64,000 bases of DNA from Larix kaempferi (lineage: Eukaryota; Streptophyta; Pinopsida; Pinales; Pinaceae), in contig BSBM01000643.1 in the NCBI GenBank assembly GCA_027924585.1, forward strand, positions 19,765,001 through 19,829,000, written 5' to 3'. The notes beneath the pieces are model-generated. The model ran no database searches. It saw nothing but the letters and a program-made list of their open reading frames with translations, and was not told where the DNA came from. Numbering within the stretch: position 1 is the stretch's first letter; the number at the start of each line of letters is the position of its first letter. Shown piece after piece: positions 1 through 11,700 of this stretch. The position numbers and the translations under genes are program-made.

Positions 1-96
1 ATTCAAGGGAATTGCTTTCTATAATAAAAATAATTTTTAAATAAGGATATTCAAGGGAATTGCTTTCTATAATAAAAATAATTTTTAAACAAGTGA
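1..96. repeat. 48-bp tandem duplication
   Basis: A unit starting ATTCAAGGGAATTGC at position 1 recurs at position 49 with almost no change, giving two head-to-tail copies. The first copy may begin before the window. Confidence 0.85.
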
Positions 97-302
97 AATT
101 AGCAGCAAAGCTACTTATTACCTGCTTATTAAGAAGAAAATAAAATAATAACAAAACTAATTTACAAATAAATAAATGAAATTTACTTTTGATAATAAAA
201 ACAATTAGTAAAATAAAAAATGTTTTGTTGTATGCTAAGGATATATAGCTCCTTAACAACGAGGAAAAAAGTAGTAATAAAACTAACTTATAAATAAATA
301 AA

Positions 303-533
303 AATTTCTTGGATTGATAGTAAAATTAACTATTACAAAAATGTGGTTATATACTAAAATTATATAATGCAATATTATAGTAATTTGTAATTCCAAGTAA
401 TTATATATCCGTTATAAAATTTCTTGGATTGATGGTAAAAATAACTATTACAAAAATGTGGTTATATACTAAAATTATATAGCTCAATATTATAGTAATT
501 TGAAATTCCAAGTAATTATATATCTGTTATAAA
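303..533. repeat. 115-bp tandem duplication
   Basis: The segment containing TTCTTGGATTGAT at 306 is repeated at 421 with a handful of substitutions. This is a head-to-tail pair of about 115 bp in AT-rich DNA, with no coding content. Confidence 0.85.
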
Positions 534-1775
534 GTAGGTTATTAATATTGTTATTATTATTATTATTATTTGCATATATTTAATAAAGGTTCAAATAAAT
601 TTAATTCTAATAAGTAAAAGCTTAAAAAATATTAATAAAGATTTTACAATTTAATTAATAATGTTTTACAATATATTAATAATGTTTTAGGAAATTGTTT
701 GTAAAAATATAGTATTGATTATATATTGATGAGTACCATAAATATATTACTACAATATAAATATTTCAAAATGAATAAAAATTACATTTTATTAATTATA
801 TAAATTGTTTTAATATTAATGTTGTAAAGATAATAATAATGAAATATTCTTATTTAATTGTATATAAAAATATAGTATATGTTTTATTGTGTAATATGAA
901 TATTTAAAAATTATGGAAATTAATTATAATAAAAGTAAAATATATTATCTACTAATTATGACTTTAACAGATTAATCATATTCCTTCTTGCACATAAATA
1001 TATATTTTTTCTTACCTGTAAATTAAAAATATATATTATAATTCTTCTTAAAAATAGTATATTTTTAAACATATGAAAAAATTAACTGTATTAAATTAAC
1101 TAATAAATTACTAAAGAATTTACTAGTATTAAAGATCATAATTTTCGTTGTCGTTTACAACACAAGTAAACTTTAATCTTTCGTTTTAAATTCAATAATT
1201 CTACATGGGAAATCGATTATATTGAGAATTAATAAATTTATCAACTAGGCTTGCGAGTAATTCATAAATAAATATTAAAAATAAATTTAGCAACCATTTC
1301 CCTGAGGACATGTGATTTTCATCCGAGGTATTTAATATAAAAAATTCATATGTACAGCATGAATTGACAAAGCCAGCCAGTTAATTTAGTTTATAAAATT
1401 ATTCAAGGACGGTTGTACAAAACTTTATTACATGTCACTAAAATATTAAAAATTTAAAACAAGTAATTAAGAAAAGGACACATGGTTATTGTTTGTTTTT
1501 TTGTTATTTTTATTATTTTTAAAATAATTTCAGATAAAATTAGTTACATCAAAAATATTAACCAATTATTAAATAAAAATTTAGTTTTTAAAAATTTAAA
1601 ATTTAATTTTTAATTTTTATGATATTCAAATTAATATGTAATATTTAGAAAACTTTAATAAACTTGGAATTTTTTTTTTGGATTTCCTATAAATTAATAA
1701 AAAGTCAAAGCAAATTGACAAAAAATCGATTGCTATATTACTCTGCCTGTCGGCAAGTAATAATAATAATACAAC

Positions 1776-3325
1776 ATGACTGTTTTAGTTGGTAAGTTCT
1801 CATATTTTGCCATGAACCGAAAGGATATTGTGGGATGGGTTACACAAAAATGGAAACCCATCGTGGGTTATACAACCCAGGTTTTTGCATTAGCTCGTGG
1901 TTGGTATGGATTCAAATTTGAGCAGGAAGCTCACTGTTCTACTATCTTAAACAAGCTATGGCTATACGGTGCGGGCAGTCTGATGCTGCAAAAATGGTAT
2001 GCAGACTTCGACCCGGATATGGAATCTGTGCGTATGCGCCATTTGTGGATGCTCATCCCCAGTGTTTCGCTTGCTCTTTGGAACCGGGGGGCTTTTGAAG
2101 CCATTGGTAACAGTCGGGGTCGTTATCTTCATGTGGAGGAGGAACACTTGTTTGGGTTTGACCGTCGAATGGGGTGGCTTTTGGTTGAAGTGGATATTTC
2201 GATGGGGCTCATCAATGTCCTCCACATAAATTGGCGTGGGCGCAAACTGGATCTGACCATCGATTACTAGGCATTCCTTTTCGCTGTTCAAATTGCAAAC
2301 AAGTGGGACATCTGTGGAGACAGTGCAAAGGGGGGTCTTCTTCTGGGCACTCGGTGGGGGTGGATCCTTTCTGGTCTTCAGATGATGGCAGTGACAAAGA
2401 GCTGGATGCGAATGAAGGTCTTGATGGCTTTTCTAACAGAGTTACGGTTCTGAATGCTCCGGCCTCGGTTTTACTGGGTAAGTTGGAATCAAACGACCCA
2501 TCACTTTATCATTCTTTGAATGAATTGGATATCAAATTTATAAATGCTTTGGAACTAAATAATGGTAATAATGGGAACTATTTGGGTCGGGTTTCTCCAA
2601 TGTTGTCTTATTCCTCTGATTCTGAGAAAGATCCCCTTATTCTGTCCATGAATGTGTCTCATTCAACCGATGATCCTCTACCTGAGACGGGGGCATCCCA
2701 TGATATTTCGACGGACTACTTCCCTGTTGCGGCGACCACTATTGACATCCCTCCATCCCCTGTTGTGTCGACCTCCATCGACATACCTACCATTGTACTA
2801 TCCTCAGATTCTGAAATGCCTTTGACCGATATTGATCATATTAGGGTTGGGATGAATGAAGCACGCTCTTTGGAGCCTCTGTCCGATACTCTTCTCCCTC
2901 GATCATTGTTGATTTGTGGGTCGAATCCCTGGGATAGGGTCTTACACATCCCTTCATACTCTGAAATGGTTAAAAAATCACCAATTCCCGTTTTCTTCAA
3001 AAATTGGGTTGTGGACGAGAGTGTCCCAGACACATTACTGGAGGGTGATACCTCGAGTCCCGTGGATCCAGTACCAGGCCTGGGAGTTGCGGCCAATCCA
3101 TCCCCTGCTGACAAATTAGCTACTCTGGGTGAACAATGTATCACAAAGGGGGCTCGTTTGGGTGGGTTGGCACCGGATTTCTCTCCTTTAAAGATGCGAA
3201 GTGCTAGAAAGAATAAGAAGGTCATTCCACTGGGGGGGAATGACATAAACAATAATATGGACACCCCCATCTCACCTGATACCCAGGCTCTTAGAGGAAT
3301 CAAAGCTCTTGCCAGGGGTCGATAA
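1776..3325 (+). pseudogene. LINE ORF1 (DUF4283 and CCHC knuckle), broken
   Basis: ORF1 proteins of plant L1 elements bind the element RNA. Here 1776..2270 encodes the C-terminal part of DUF4283 (starting TVLVGKFSYF). The frame then shifts by one base near 2265, and the protein continues in the frame of 2231..3325 with a zinc knuckle of form C-x2-C-x4-H-x4-C (CSNCKQVGHLWRQC at about 2288..2330) and a long Ser/Pro/Asp-rich tail. The ATG at 1776 is probably just the first Met after the truncation point, not the original start. The stop at 3323..3325 overlaps the ORF2 start (TAATG). Confidence 0.85.
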
Positions 3326-6300
3326 TGATCTTCATATCTTTAAACATCAGGGGTGTGGGGGGTCTGCCCAAACAATTGGCCCTCAAGAGAGTTCTACATA
3401 TTATTAATCCTGATTTGGTCTTCCTACAAGAAACAATGGTATGTGGGGAGAAGGCTTGTACTTTCTTTAACAAAATTAAGCCGGGCTGGTTGATGTGCAC
3501 GGTTGATGCTGTGGGTATTTTTGGTGGACTCCTGGCGGCTTGGAATCCTAGGGTTTTGAGGTTAAATCCTTATAATATTTCTCTGGGTATTCTTCTTTCA
3601 GGCAACATTAGAGGATCAGAAAAAGATATAAACATTGTAAATTGCTATGGCCCCTATTGTAATAGGGAGGATTTTTGGAATCTTGCATGCTCGGGGCACT
3701 TATTGGAGTTGGAAAATTTGATACTTGCAGGTGATTTGAATTTTTCATGCGGGGCTGAGGAAATTTGGGGCCAAGCAGCCAGAAGGGATCCCCTTGGGAT
3801 ATGTTTAAGGAATCTATTTTCTTCATATTCTCTGATTGATGTGGAACCTCGACCTCTGGCTCCAACATGGTCGAATCGCAGAAAGGATGGAAATCTGATT
3901 TCCAAACGTATTGATCATTATTTGAGATCATCGTCTCTATTAAACTCTTTCCAGACTTATAGATCATGGATTCAACAGATACATATTAGTGATCATCTTC
4001 CCATTGTTCTGCAATTTGACAACGATGTATCTCTTCATCAATACCCCTTTAAATTCAACTCCGTTTGGTTAACTGATCAGGAATATGATGTGGGTGTGAG
4101 ATCTCACTAGTTGAATATTGATGTTTCGGAGGAGAGATCTGCAATGGATAAGTTGGCCGTGAAATTAAAATCATTAAAAGAATTCACTATTAGGTGGGAA
4201 AGATCCAAAAAAGCTGAGATGGCTGCAGAACTCATTGAGGTGGAAAAGGAAATTGGTATTTTGATGGACCAATCTCCGAGGATTGGGATAACACCCATGG
4301 GTCGTTCCAGACTTACAGTTTTGGAGGAAAGGGAATTGAAAATCCTCCTCATTCATGAAGAATCCTGGCGTTTAAAGAGTCATGCAATTTGGCTCAAAGC
4401 TGGTGATTTAAACACAAAGTTCTTTCACCGCTATGTAGACTCTTGCATAATTCAGAACAACATTTGGGATCTTAATGATCATGCTGGTTGACAGATTAGA
4501 GGTGATAAGGAACTGATGTCTGAGGCAACCCTTCACTATCAGGACTATTTTTGTGATCCAAAAAATACAACTTTGCCAGAACAATTTAAGATCATCAAGG
4601 AATACCCTCGGATGTTTAATGACATGGAGGGTGATAATATTTATGAGGCCATATCCTTATTGGAGGTACAAAATACACTCCGGGTATTTGCTAAGGATAA
4701 ATCACCTGGCCCCGATGGGTGGACGGTGGAACTTTTCCTCCACTTTTTTGATATTATGGGGGAGGATCTTATGAATGCTATGCATGAATCTAGGACCATG
4801 GGGTTGGTCTCTAGGGCGCTAAATACTACCTATCTGGCACTAATCCCTAAATCATCACATCCTAAGAATTTTAATGATTTTCGGCCCATTGCCTTGTGTA
4901 ATTTAGTCTATAAGATTATATCCAAGATTATTGCTATACGCATCAAGCCGATCCTTTTGAGGCACATTTCCATGGAACAATATGGTTTTTTGGAGGGTCG
5001 GCAGATTCTTGATGCGGTTGGTGTGGCACAGGAGGTCTTTCACAACATTAACCAGAAGAAACTTGATGCACTCATCCTCCAACTGGACTTAGTGAAAGCA
5101 TATGACCGAGTGGACTGGACTCTTCTCAGATTGATCCTAATACAAATTGGCTTGCCATGGAAGGTGATGAAGTGGATTATGGCTTGTGTCACTTCTTTAA
5201 ATTTTGTTGTTCTTATAAATGGCCAGCCGACTGAATTCTTCAAGGCATCCAGGGGCCTCAGACAGGGCTGCCCTCTCTCGCCCCTTTTGTTCCTCTTGGT
5301 TATTGAAGGATTGAGCCTCTCCATCCACAAAGCTACATGTGAGGGCTCTATTGTGGGTATCAAGGTATCGGCTGGTATATATGTTACACGCACACTCTTT
5401 GTGGATGACATCATGCTCTTCGGCCGTGGAATTCTAACTGAATGGTCTCAATATAAGAAAATTCTTGATTTCTTTTGCTTTGTAACTGGTATGCTCATTA
5501 GTTTGGTTAAATCTTTTTTCTTGAAGCACTATATGGAGGAGGATATGGAACAATCGATCCGTCTGCTACTACCTTTGGAATTCAAGGAGTTGTCAAATGG
5601 CACGAAGTACCTTGGTTACTTTGTCAAACCTTCAAACTACAGGTTGAATGATTGGTCTTGGCTTATCAGGCGCTTTGATTCTCGTATTGGACATTGGAGT
5701 TTGCGGTATCTATCCTTGGGTGGCAGACTTACGTTGGCTAAAGCGGTTCTACAAAACCTGGGAGTTTACTGGTTCTCTCTCTGCAAAATACCAAAGTCCA
5801 TTATGCGCCTTATACGAAGGAAATTCTTTAGATTCTTATGGTCCGGTGGGGTGGAGAAGGACAAATTTCACCTGATTAAATGGACATCATTAGCACAACC
5901 CTGTGCACTGAGGGGTTGGAATGTTAAAAATTTGGACCTTTTCGTGACGACCCTTCATGCAAAGAGCTTATGGCGGGCCTTATTTGTCAACTCAGTTTGG
6001 GGCAAGATCATTCGGGCTAAGTATCTAAAACATGCTTCGGTTGCGAACTGGTTTCGTAAAGGTCAACCCTCAGTTATTGGTGCCTCAAATATATGGAATG
6101 GACTCATGAGCTCTTTCACTATCATTGCACAGTGGCTATCATGGAAACTTGGTGATGGTCGGGAAATCAGACTCGGTTTTGATCCTGTTCTGGGGGGTTC
6201 CCCTTCATACCTTCTGTCTCCTGAGTTATTGGCTCATTTGCGGGCCGAGGGGCTCTGCACACTTGCTCATGCATCTTGTTTATTGGTGGCGGGGTAACGG

Positions 6301-7468
6301 GTGGATCATTGCTGCTCAGCTGGGAATCAGTGGTGTTCTAGGGAATGAATGGACTGAGTATATCCAACATCTTTGTTAGGCCAATATTCATTTATTAGAG
6401 ACTCCGGATCGTTTGGTGTGGTCGTGGGATGTGGCGCACGACGCGGTCACTTCAAAGCAAGCATATGCTTCCTTATTTGCTGATAATCGGTGTGAGAATA
6501 TACGGTGGTACCACACTATTTGGAAACTTGCACTACCTCTGAAAATCAAATGTTTCATTTGGCCGGCTTTGAGTAATAAAATCTTTACATGGGATAACCT
6601 TTGCCACCGTGGTTTTAGTGGCCCTGGTTGGTGTCCATTATGTTGCTTACAAATGGAATCAGTCGATCACCTTTTCTCACCCTGCTCGTTCATTCAAGAC
6701 CTCTGGATTTTAGTTGCATCTACCCTTGGTATTCAAGTTACCTGACGATCATCCTCACTGATCGACTGTCTTGGGTTATGGTTTCGGGACTCTCATACAT
6801 TGGCAGAACTTCCATGTTTTATGATGTGGGAATTATGGAAGGCCCGTAATCGACGAATCTTTGAGGGTACCATTCCTCACCTGGATTGGATTTGTAGCCA
6901 GACTATTGCTACTTTTAATGAATACATTTCTCTATCTGATGGTCGTCATAATTTGAACAGTAAACGTCCTGGATGTCGGGTGGCTCCTCCGATGTTGGTA
7001 TATCCTTGTGGGTTCTTTAATGGGGCTACGGGTGGGGGCCCGGGTGTTAGTGGGGCTGGTGTGGTTTTACATCTTACCAACGCTGTCTTCTTTCGCATCC
7101 ATCTAAATTTGGGGATTGGTACAAACACCCACAGTGAATTATGTGCTCTTTGGCTCCTTTTATACTTTGCTCGATTCAAACAGGTTTCATCCCTTTTGAT
7201 TCTGGGTGACTCATCATCTATCATTTCTTGGGCTAAGGGTGTCTCCCCAATCAATGTGATGCTTCTTACGCACTGGTTGGCTGCTGTCAGAAGGTATATC
7301 AACGACTTCGAGCATATTCACTTTTCTCATATTTTTCGAGAGGCGAATATGGAGGCTGATCTTCTCTCCAATATGGCTTTGAATTCTTTGGCAGGGATCA
7401 TCATGTGGGAGGAATGGCACGGGGATCTTATTATCTCTTGGGGTTCGATAGCTTTGCATTGGACCTGA
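3325..7468 (+). pseudogene. LINE ORF2: endonuclease, RT, RNase H (inactive)
   Basis: This is the polyprotein for target-primed reverse transcription. The endonuclease (3325..4110) shows the motifs SLNIRG, LQET, GDLNF, RIDH and SDHLP. The RT (4516..6297, same frame) shows KSPGPDGW, LDLVKAYDRVDW, RGLRQGCPLSP and the catalytic FVDD. In-frame stops lie at 4108 (TAG) and 4489 (TGA). The frame shifts near 6270, and a zinc-binding RT C-terminal region follows (6413..6745), after a stop at 6377. RNase H (6800..7468) has FFNGAT where FDGA is usual, so the first catalytic Asp reads Asn; GDS and HIFREAN-type motifs remain. It is clearly a dead copy. Confidence 0.92.
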
Positions 7469-7970
7469 TACCTATGGTTTGGTCTTTTCGTTTTTGGCAT
7501 TTTTTGGTATTATTAGCGGATATATGTTTTATATTATGCGGTATAACATTTTTGCAGGTTCATAGACTCTTTCCACCAACTACTTGTTGGTCTTATGAAC
7601 TTCAGTATTTGCGACACTATTTTTCATGTTTATGTATGTCACCTGTGCCGGATCTTTGGTTCATTGACTCATGGGGTCCCGGCTTTATTTACTTTGCTGT
7701 TTGGTTATTTTGGGCAGACCCGCTGCCATGTGTAGATGCTCAGTTTTGAGATATGTTGATGCCTCATATGTATGTGGACTATGATTTGTGCTAGTTCTTT
7801 AAGTCTATGTGTTTTGGGCTGTCTTTCGCCCGTGATATGTATCACTCACAAAACATGTTGGGATCAATTTTCCCTGTTGCTATGATGTAATTTGAACTAT
7901 TTACTATTTCACAGTATTAATAGTAAGTTATTTTTTTCGATGAAAAAAAAGTAAATAATAATAATAATAA

Positions 7971-8270
7971 CCAACCAAATCTAATTAATAATAATAATTG
8001 AAAAATCAAAATCTTATAATTTTAGAAACTCCTAAAGAAAAAAGCTAAACCACCACGAATCAACCATTAATGCTCCTAGTACCACCACCTTGATGTTGAT
8101 TGATAGAGTCAAATAATAAGTAGTCTCTTTTATTAAGTATTATAACTATGCCACATGGTGTATCATGATAAGTGAAAGCCTTTCCAAACCAAAATAAATT
8201 GAATGAATAAAAACCAAAGATAATCTTTGCACCTTCTAAAGGGCACCAAGGGTGCACCTCCTACTCGTGA
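7971..8270. other. Spacer between LINE and gene leader
   Basis: AT-rich spacer following the LINE target duplication. I see no gene and no recognisable repeat in it. Confidence 0.6.
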
Positions 8271-8664
8271 ACAGCTGTTCGGGTAAAATTTGGGTCACCG
8301 TCCTTGGCCTCAGGCCGTTGAATGCCCTTCCAAAGATGTGTTACCCAGTATATCAAGACGGGATGTAAAATAAAACAATTTAATCTCCCGTAATTAAAGA
8401 TTCTGGCAGGCATCAGAATTTTGTTGCAGTCCTTTTATGATCTTCATTCTCCTACAATTGTTCGGACTCCAGCATTCTCCTCTGCCCCCACACGGCCTTT
8501 TCTTCTCCCCTCAATCGGATCGGTGCGTCCGGATTTCGCCGTCTGCTAACGGTTTCAGTCGATCGATAACCTACTCGAACTCGAGGGGATTCGGCACCCG
8601 GCCTGGAGAGGTCGTGAGATCCAATCCCGTGGGCGGCCGTCTGGAGAGAAAAGAGTAATTCAAA
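8271..8664 (+). promoter_or_regulatory. Putative promoter and 5' leader of the V-ATPase E gene
   Basis: Base composition changes here. The DNA becomes distinctly richer in G+C and in CpG from about 8460 to 8640, immediately before the start codon, as expected for an expressed gene's leader in an otherwise AT-rich neighbourhood. I find no convincing TATA box at a fixed distance, and the transcription start cannot be placed from sequence alone. An open reading frame in this leader is listed separately. Confidence 0.4.
8437..8658 (+). other. Possible upstream ORF in the leader (73 codons)
   Basis: An ATG at 8437 opens a 73-codon frame ending with TAA at 8656..8658, six bases before the main ATG. 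It resembles no known protein. Whether it lies in the mRNA depends on the unknown transcription start. If transcribed it could dampen translation of the main ORF, or it may be chance openness of a GC-rich leader. Confidence 0.25.
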
Positions 8665-8766
8665 ATGAACGACGCAGATGTCTCGAAGCAGATCCAGCAG
8701 ATGGTCCGCTTCATCCGGCAGGAGGCCGAGGAGAAAGCCAATGAGATCGGTGTTTCTGCTGAAGAG
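8665..8766 (+). CDS. VHA-E: Subunit E exon 1 (residues 1-34)
   Basis: Begins at the ATG of MNDADVSKQ, the family's conserved N terminus, and ends at a codon boundary in SAEE followed by GTGAAC. Intron 1 is phase 0 and 21,533 bp long. Read-through past the donor gives a stop at 8863..8865. Confidence 0.95.
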
Positions 8767-11700
8767 GTGAACTCAGATCTGATTTATTCGTATTTGAATA
8801 TGCTTTCAGCTAATTTAGTAATTAGAATTTATTGGCATGGCACAAACCCCCGATACTGTGATTAGGGGATGCTAGTCTCTTCCTGGTTTCGTACTTTAAA
8901 TGTTGGGGAAATTTTCAATTCTAATTCCTGAAGATCTGGTTGTTATTTGCCTGAAAATCTTGAATACCCGAACCACCCGGTTAAATAAGTTCTTAATTCG
9001 TTAGTACTTTAATGGCCGCTAACTTTTGCCATAGATTAAGGAGAAAATCCACCTTGCAGGGAGATGATCATTGTGGCAATTTGCGGGTTGATAAAGCCAA
9101 TAGGAAATTTTGCCTGCCTTTGATTAAATTGAACCGTTGGACTTTTACTGTATATTAATAGATTAATCCGAGTACAATTCAAGAAGAAAAATAAGGGCAG
9201 CTATGCTCCCTCTATGTTGCGGTTTACGCTCTAGCCATTCTGTTCAAAATTCAAATCCTGTCACTTTTGCGGACTGTTTGCATGGAGTCAAGTGCAAACA
9301 GCAGCTGAAACAGTAAGCCTGCGGCCCCATCCCTATGCCTTGCAGGATATGCACACAAAGAAACTGGTCAGTTTGGCAAACGCCTGCAGGATCACTTGCA
9401 ACGTGATTTTTATGATAAGATCAGATGGACTCGCCACTTTGGAAATACGGCTGGAACAACTTGCATTTGCCGTAGTGCCGATGTTAGCAATCTGAATCCT
9501 TTGCTAAGCTGATTGGTCTGACCTGTCTTTCAGGACTAGCCAGGCAAAATCTTCCATGATCAACTCTGAGAAGGGTGGACCTTTTCATCTGAATCACCAG
9601 TGGCTTGATAGTGGAGAGTTTGTTGACATTGCTGCTATGTTTAAGTTGGCATAAATGCCCCATTTTAATTGTTCCATCTAAAGCTGGATGCCAGTTTTTG
9701 CAAAGTGAGCCTTAGTAAATATCTGCATGTGATTTGGAACTAAAGGGATGGAGCTGTAACCATCTTAAATGTTGATTATGAGGCTGGCTGCCTAAAGAAG
9801 ATTCAACCAGAGGCCCCTCTTTGTATATAAATGTGAGTTATCATTCATGTCTGTCTCATCCAGTAGACCCCAAGGGTTCTGCTGATGAAAGGCTCGCTTG
9901 TTCATGAATGGTAATCTTGTTAAAATTACTTTCATGTTTTGAATCTTTAGTTGAGTAAGAGCTTTATAAGTTTATCATATTAGTCCCTGGAAAGGATTCA
10001 ATAAAGAATACCACCAATTACATCACCTTGTTTGGCAACATATGAAGAAACACCAAACTAGCATAAGTGGTAAATTGTAGACAAACTCAGTATATCCAGG
10101 CAGATCTCAACGCTTGTTATCTATAGAGTTTAGTGCAGAAGATTGTGCATTAGTGTAGTTGTAGATGTTTGATGAAAAAGGGAGTACCGTGAGTCATTTC
10201 TAGATTCTAGATGATGTGAGCAGTGTTTTTTTACGTTAAATTGAGTATATTTGCCGTTGATGTGACAGGGTTGCTTGAGTTGTTTGCTGGGTGTTAGAGC
10301 AAAGTGGCCACTTTGTCATATTTGTCTTGTAGTCTATTTCGTGACTTATCTCTAATGATTTAAACATGTGGTGGATACTTGTATTATCATTATTATGTGA
10401 CGATGCACTTGATTACTTTATGAAGTCGATCAGGAGTTCAGTCAGGAGGTCCTTATAAAGACATCATCAAGTAGTCCTTGTAAGGAAGTCCTAATTTTCT
10501 GGTTAAACACTTTTGATAAAGAGGTCCCCATGTTGAATTAGGTTTTCATCGCAAGTGGAGGTATAAAGCTTAACGATAATGCCTTGTCTTGTTTACTTCA
10601 CATTCATACATATTACCTCTCGACAAACTCTCTCATTTTCATTCCAAACTTTTAACTTTAGGTGGATTCACTCTCAACATTTGGTGTTCAGATATTAAAA
10701 AATGTGTTTAATGGCTTCTGGCAGAGGAGGTGAGCAGTCCACGAGGACACTATCTCTAGTAGTCACAGTCACATATATGATATTTTGCTTCTTGATTGAG
10801 TCTGTCATTTTCATATCAAACTCTACTTTAGGTGGACTCACTCAACATTTGGTGGCATTGTTGGATTTGCAAATTGACAATTAGTAGGCTTGAAAAAATG
10901 CATGTTTGGCATCGCTTTTGGACTTGAGGAGGTGTGGAAACTTTAACACTGCATGTTTGATGGCTTTTGAACTTAAGGAGGTGAGCAAACTTTAAAAAAT
11001 GCATCTTTGATGGCTTTTGGACATGATGTCTAGTTACTTCAACCAAGATCAAGTGCATTTGAGTTTGCAATGATCATGAATGAAACGTAGCTGTAGACCA
11101 CAAGAACAAGTTGTAATTTTATATCCACATTATACACAGATCTGCACTCTTGTCCTACAACTAAAACAGAAATACTGGAACACCAATCAAAACTTCAGAT
11201 CTACATAATAAACAACAATGCTGAATGGAAAACTTAGAAGTGCGAATACAGGATATCAAGATATTAGATCAGCTTTGCAACAGTCCTGCAAATAGATGAA
11301 AGGTGATCTACAAGAGACAACAACATCAATTTAGTGGACAACAAATAGAAATTTGAAACAAGAAGCTCTATCTTCTCATTTATATGTAAGATAAATACAG
11401 TATAGTCATGAAGGGACTACAATAACTTCTCACAGGCCTTAGGCATGCTCTCATACTCCACACATGCAAGAGTAAAAAACCCTATTTAGTGTTCCCACCC
11501 TCACCTAGTCAAGAGGGAAGGATGGTTACACCAGCCTAGATCCAAATCCTAGGCTCTATCAAGCGCCGAGAGGGATCAAATCTCCCGAGTGCAAACCTCT
11601 CCTTGAATAGCTCTTTGAGTGCAATACCTGAGCCACCTAATCCTAAGCTCTAAAGTCTCTAGTTTAAGTCTCATATTTACTTTTTACTTTGTATTATTCT

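Larger units (their letters stand above)
1..1754. other. AT-rich intergenic DNA, no gene seen
   Basis: This stretch is very AT-rich, with many stops in all frames and no protein-like reading frame. It contains two local tandem duplications, listed separately, and a short TTA microsatellite near 545..570. It ends at the 5' junction of the downstream LINE. I recognise no transposon domain here. It could be old, decayed repeat DNA. Confidence 0.7.
1774..7950 (+). mobile_element. L1-type LINE, 5'-truncated
   Basis: This is a non-LTR retrotransposon of the plant L1 type in sense orientation, upstream of the V-ATPase gene. In order it carries the remains of an ORF1 (DUF4283 plus zinc knuckle), an AP-type endonuclease, reverse transcriptase, a zinc-binding RT C-terminal domain and RNase H, then a 3' UTR ending in a T-run, CGATG and an A-run near 7931..7950. 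Sequence starting AAGTAATAATAATAAT lies before it (1755..1770), and AAGTAAATAATAATAATA lies after it (7949 on). This looks like a target-site duplication, although the TAA repeat makes its exact limits unclear. The first in-frame residues are already inside DUF4283, so the 5' end is truncated. In-frame stops and frameshifts make it inactive. Confidence 0.9.

Noticed and set aside
7405-7749. 114-codon plus-strand ORF at the LINE end
   Set aside because: An alternative frame through the RNase H end and 3' UTR of the LINE. Trp/Phe/Cys-rich with no motif.
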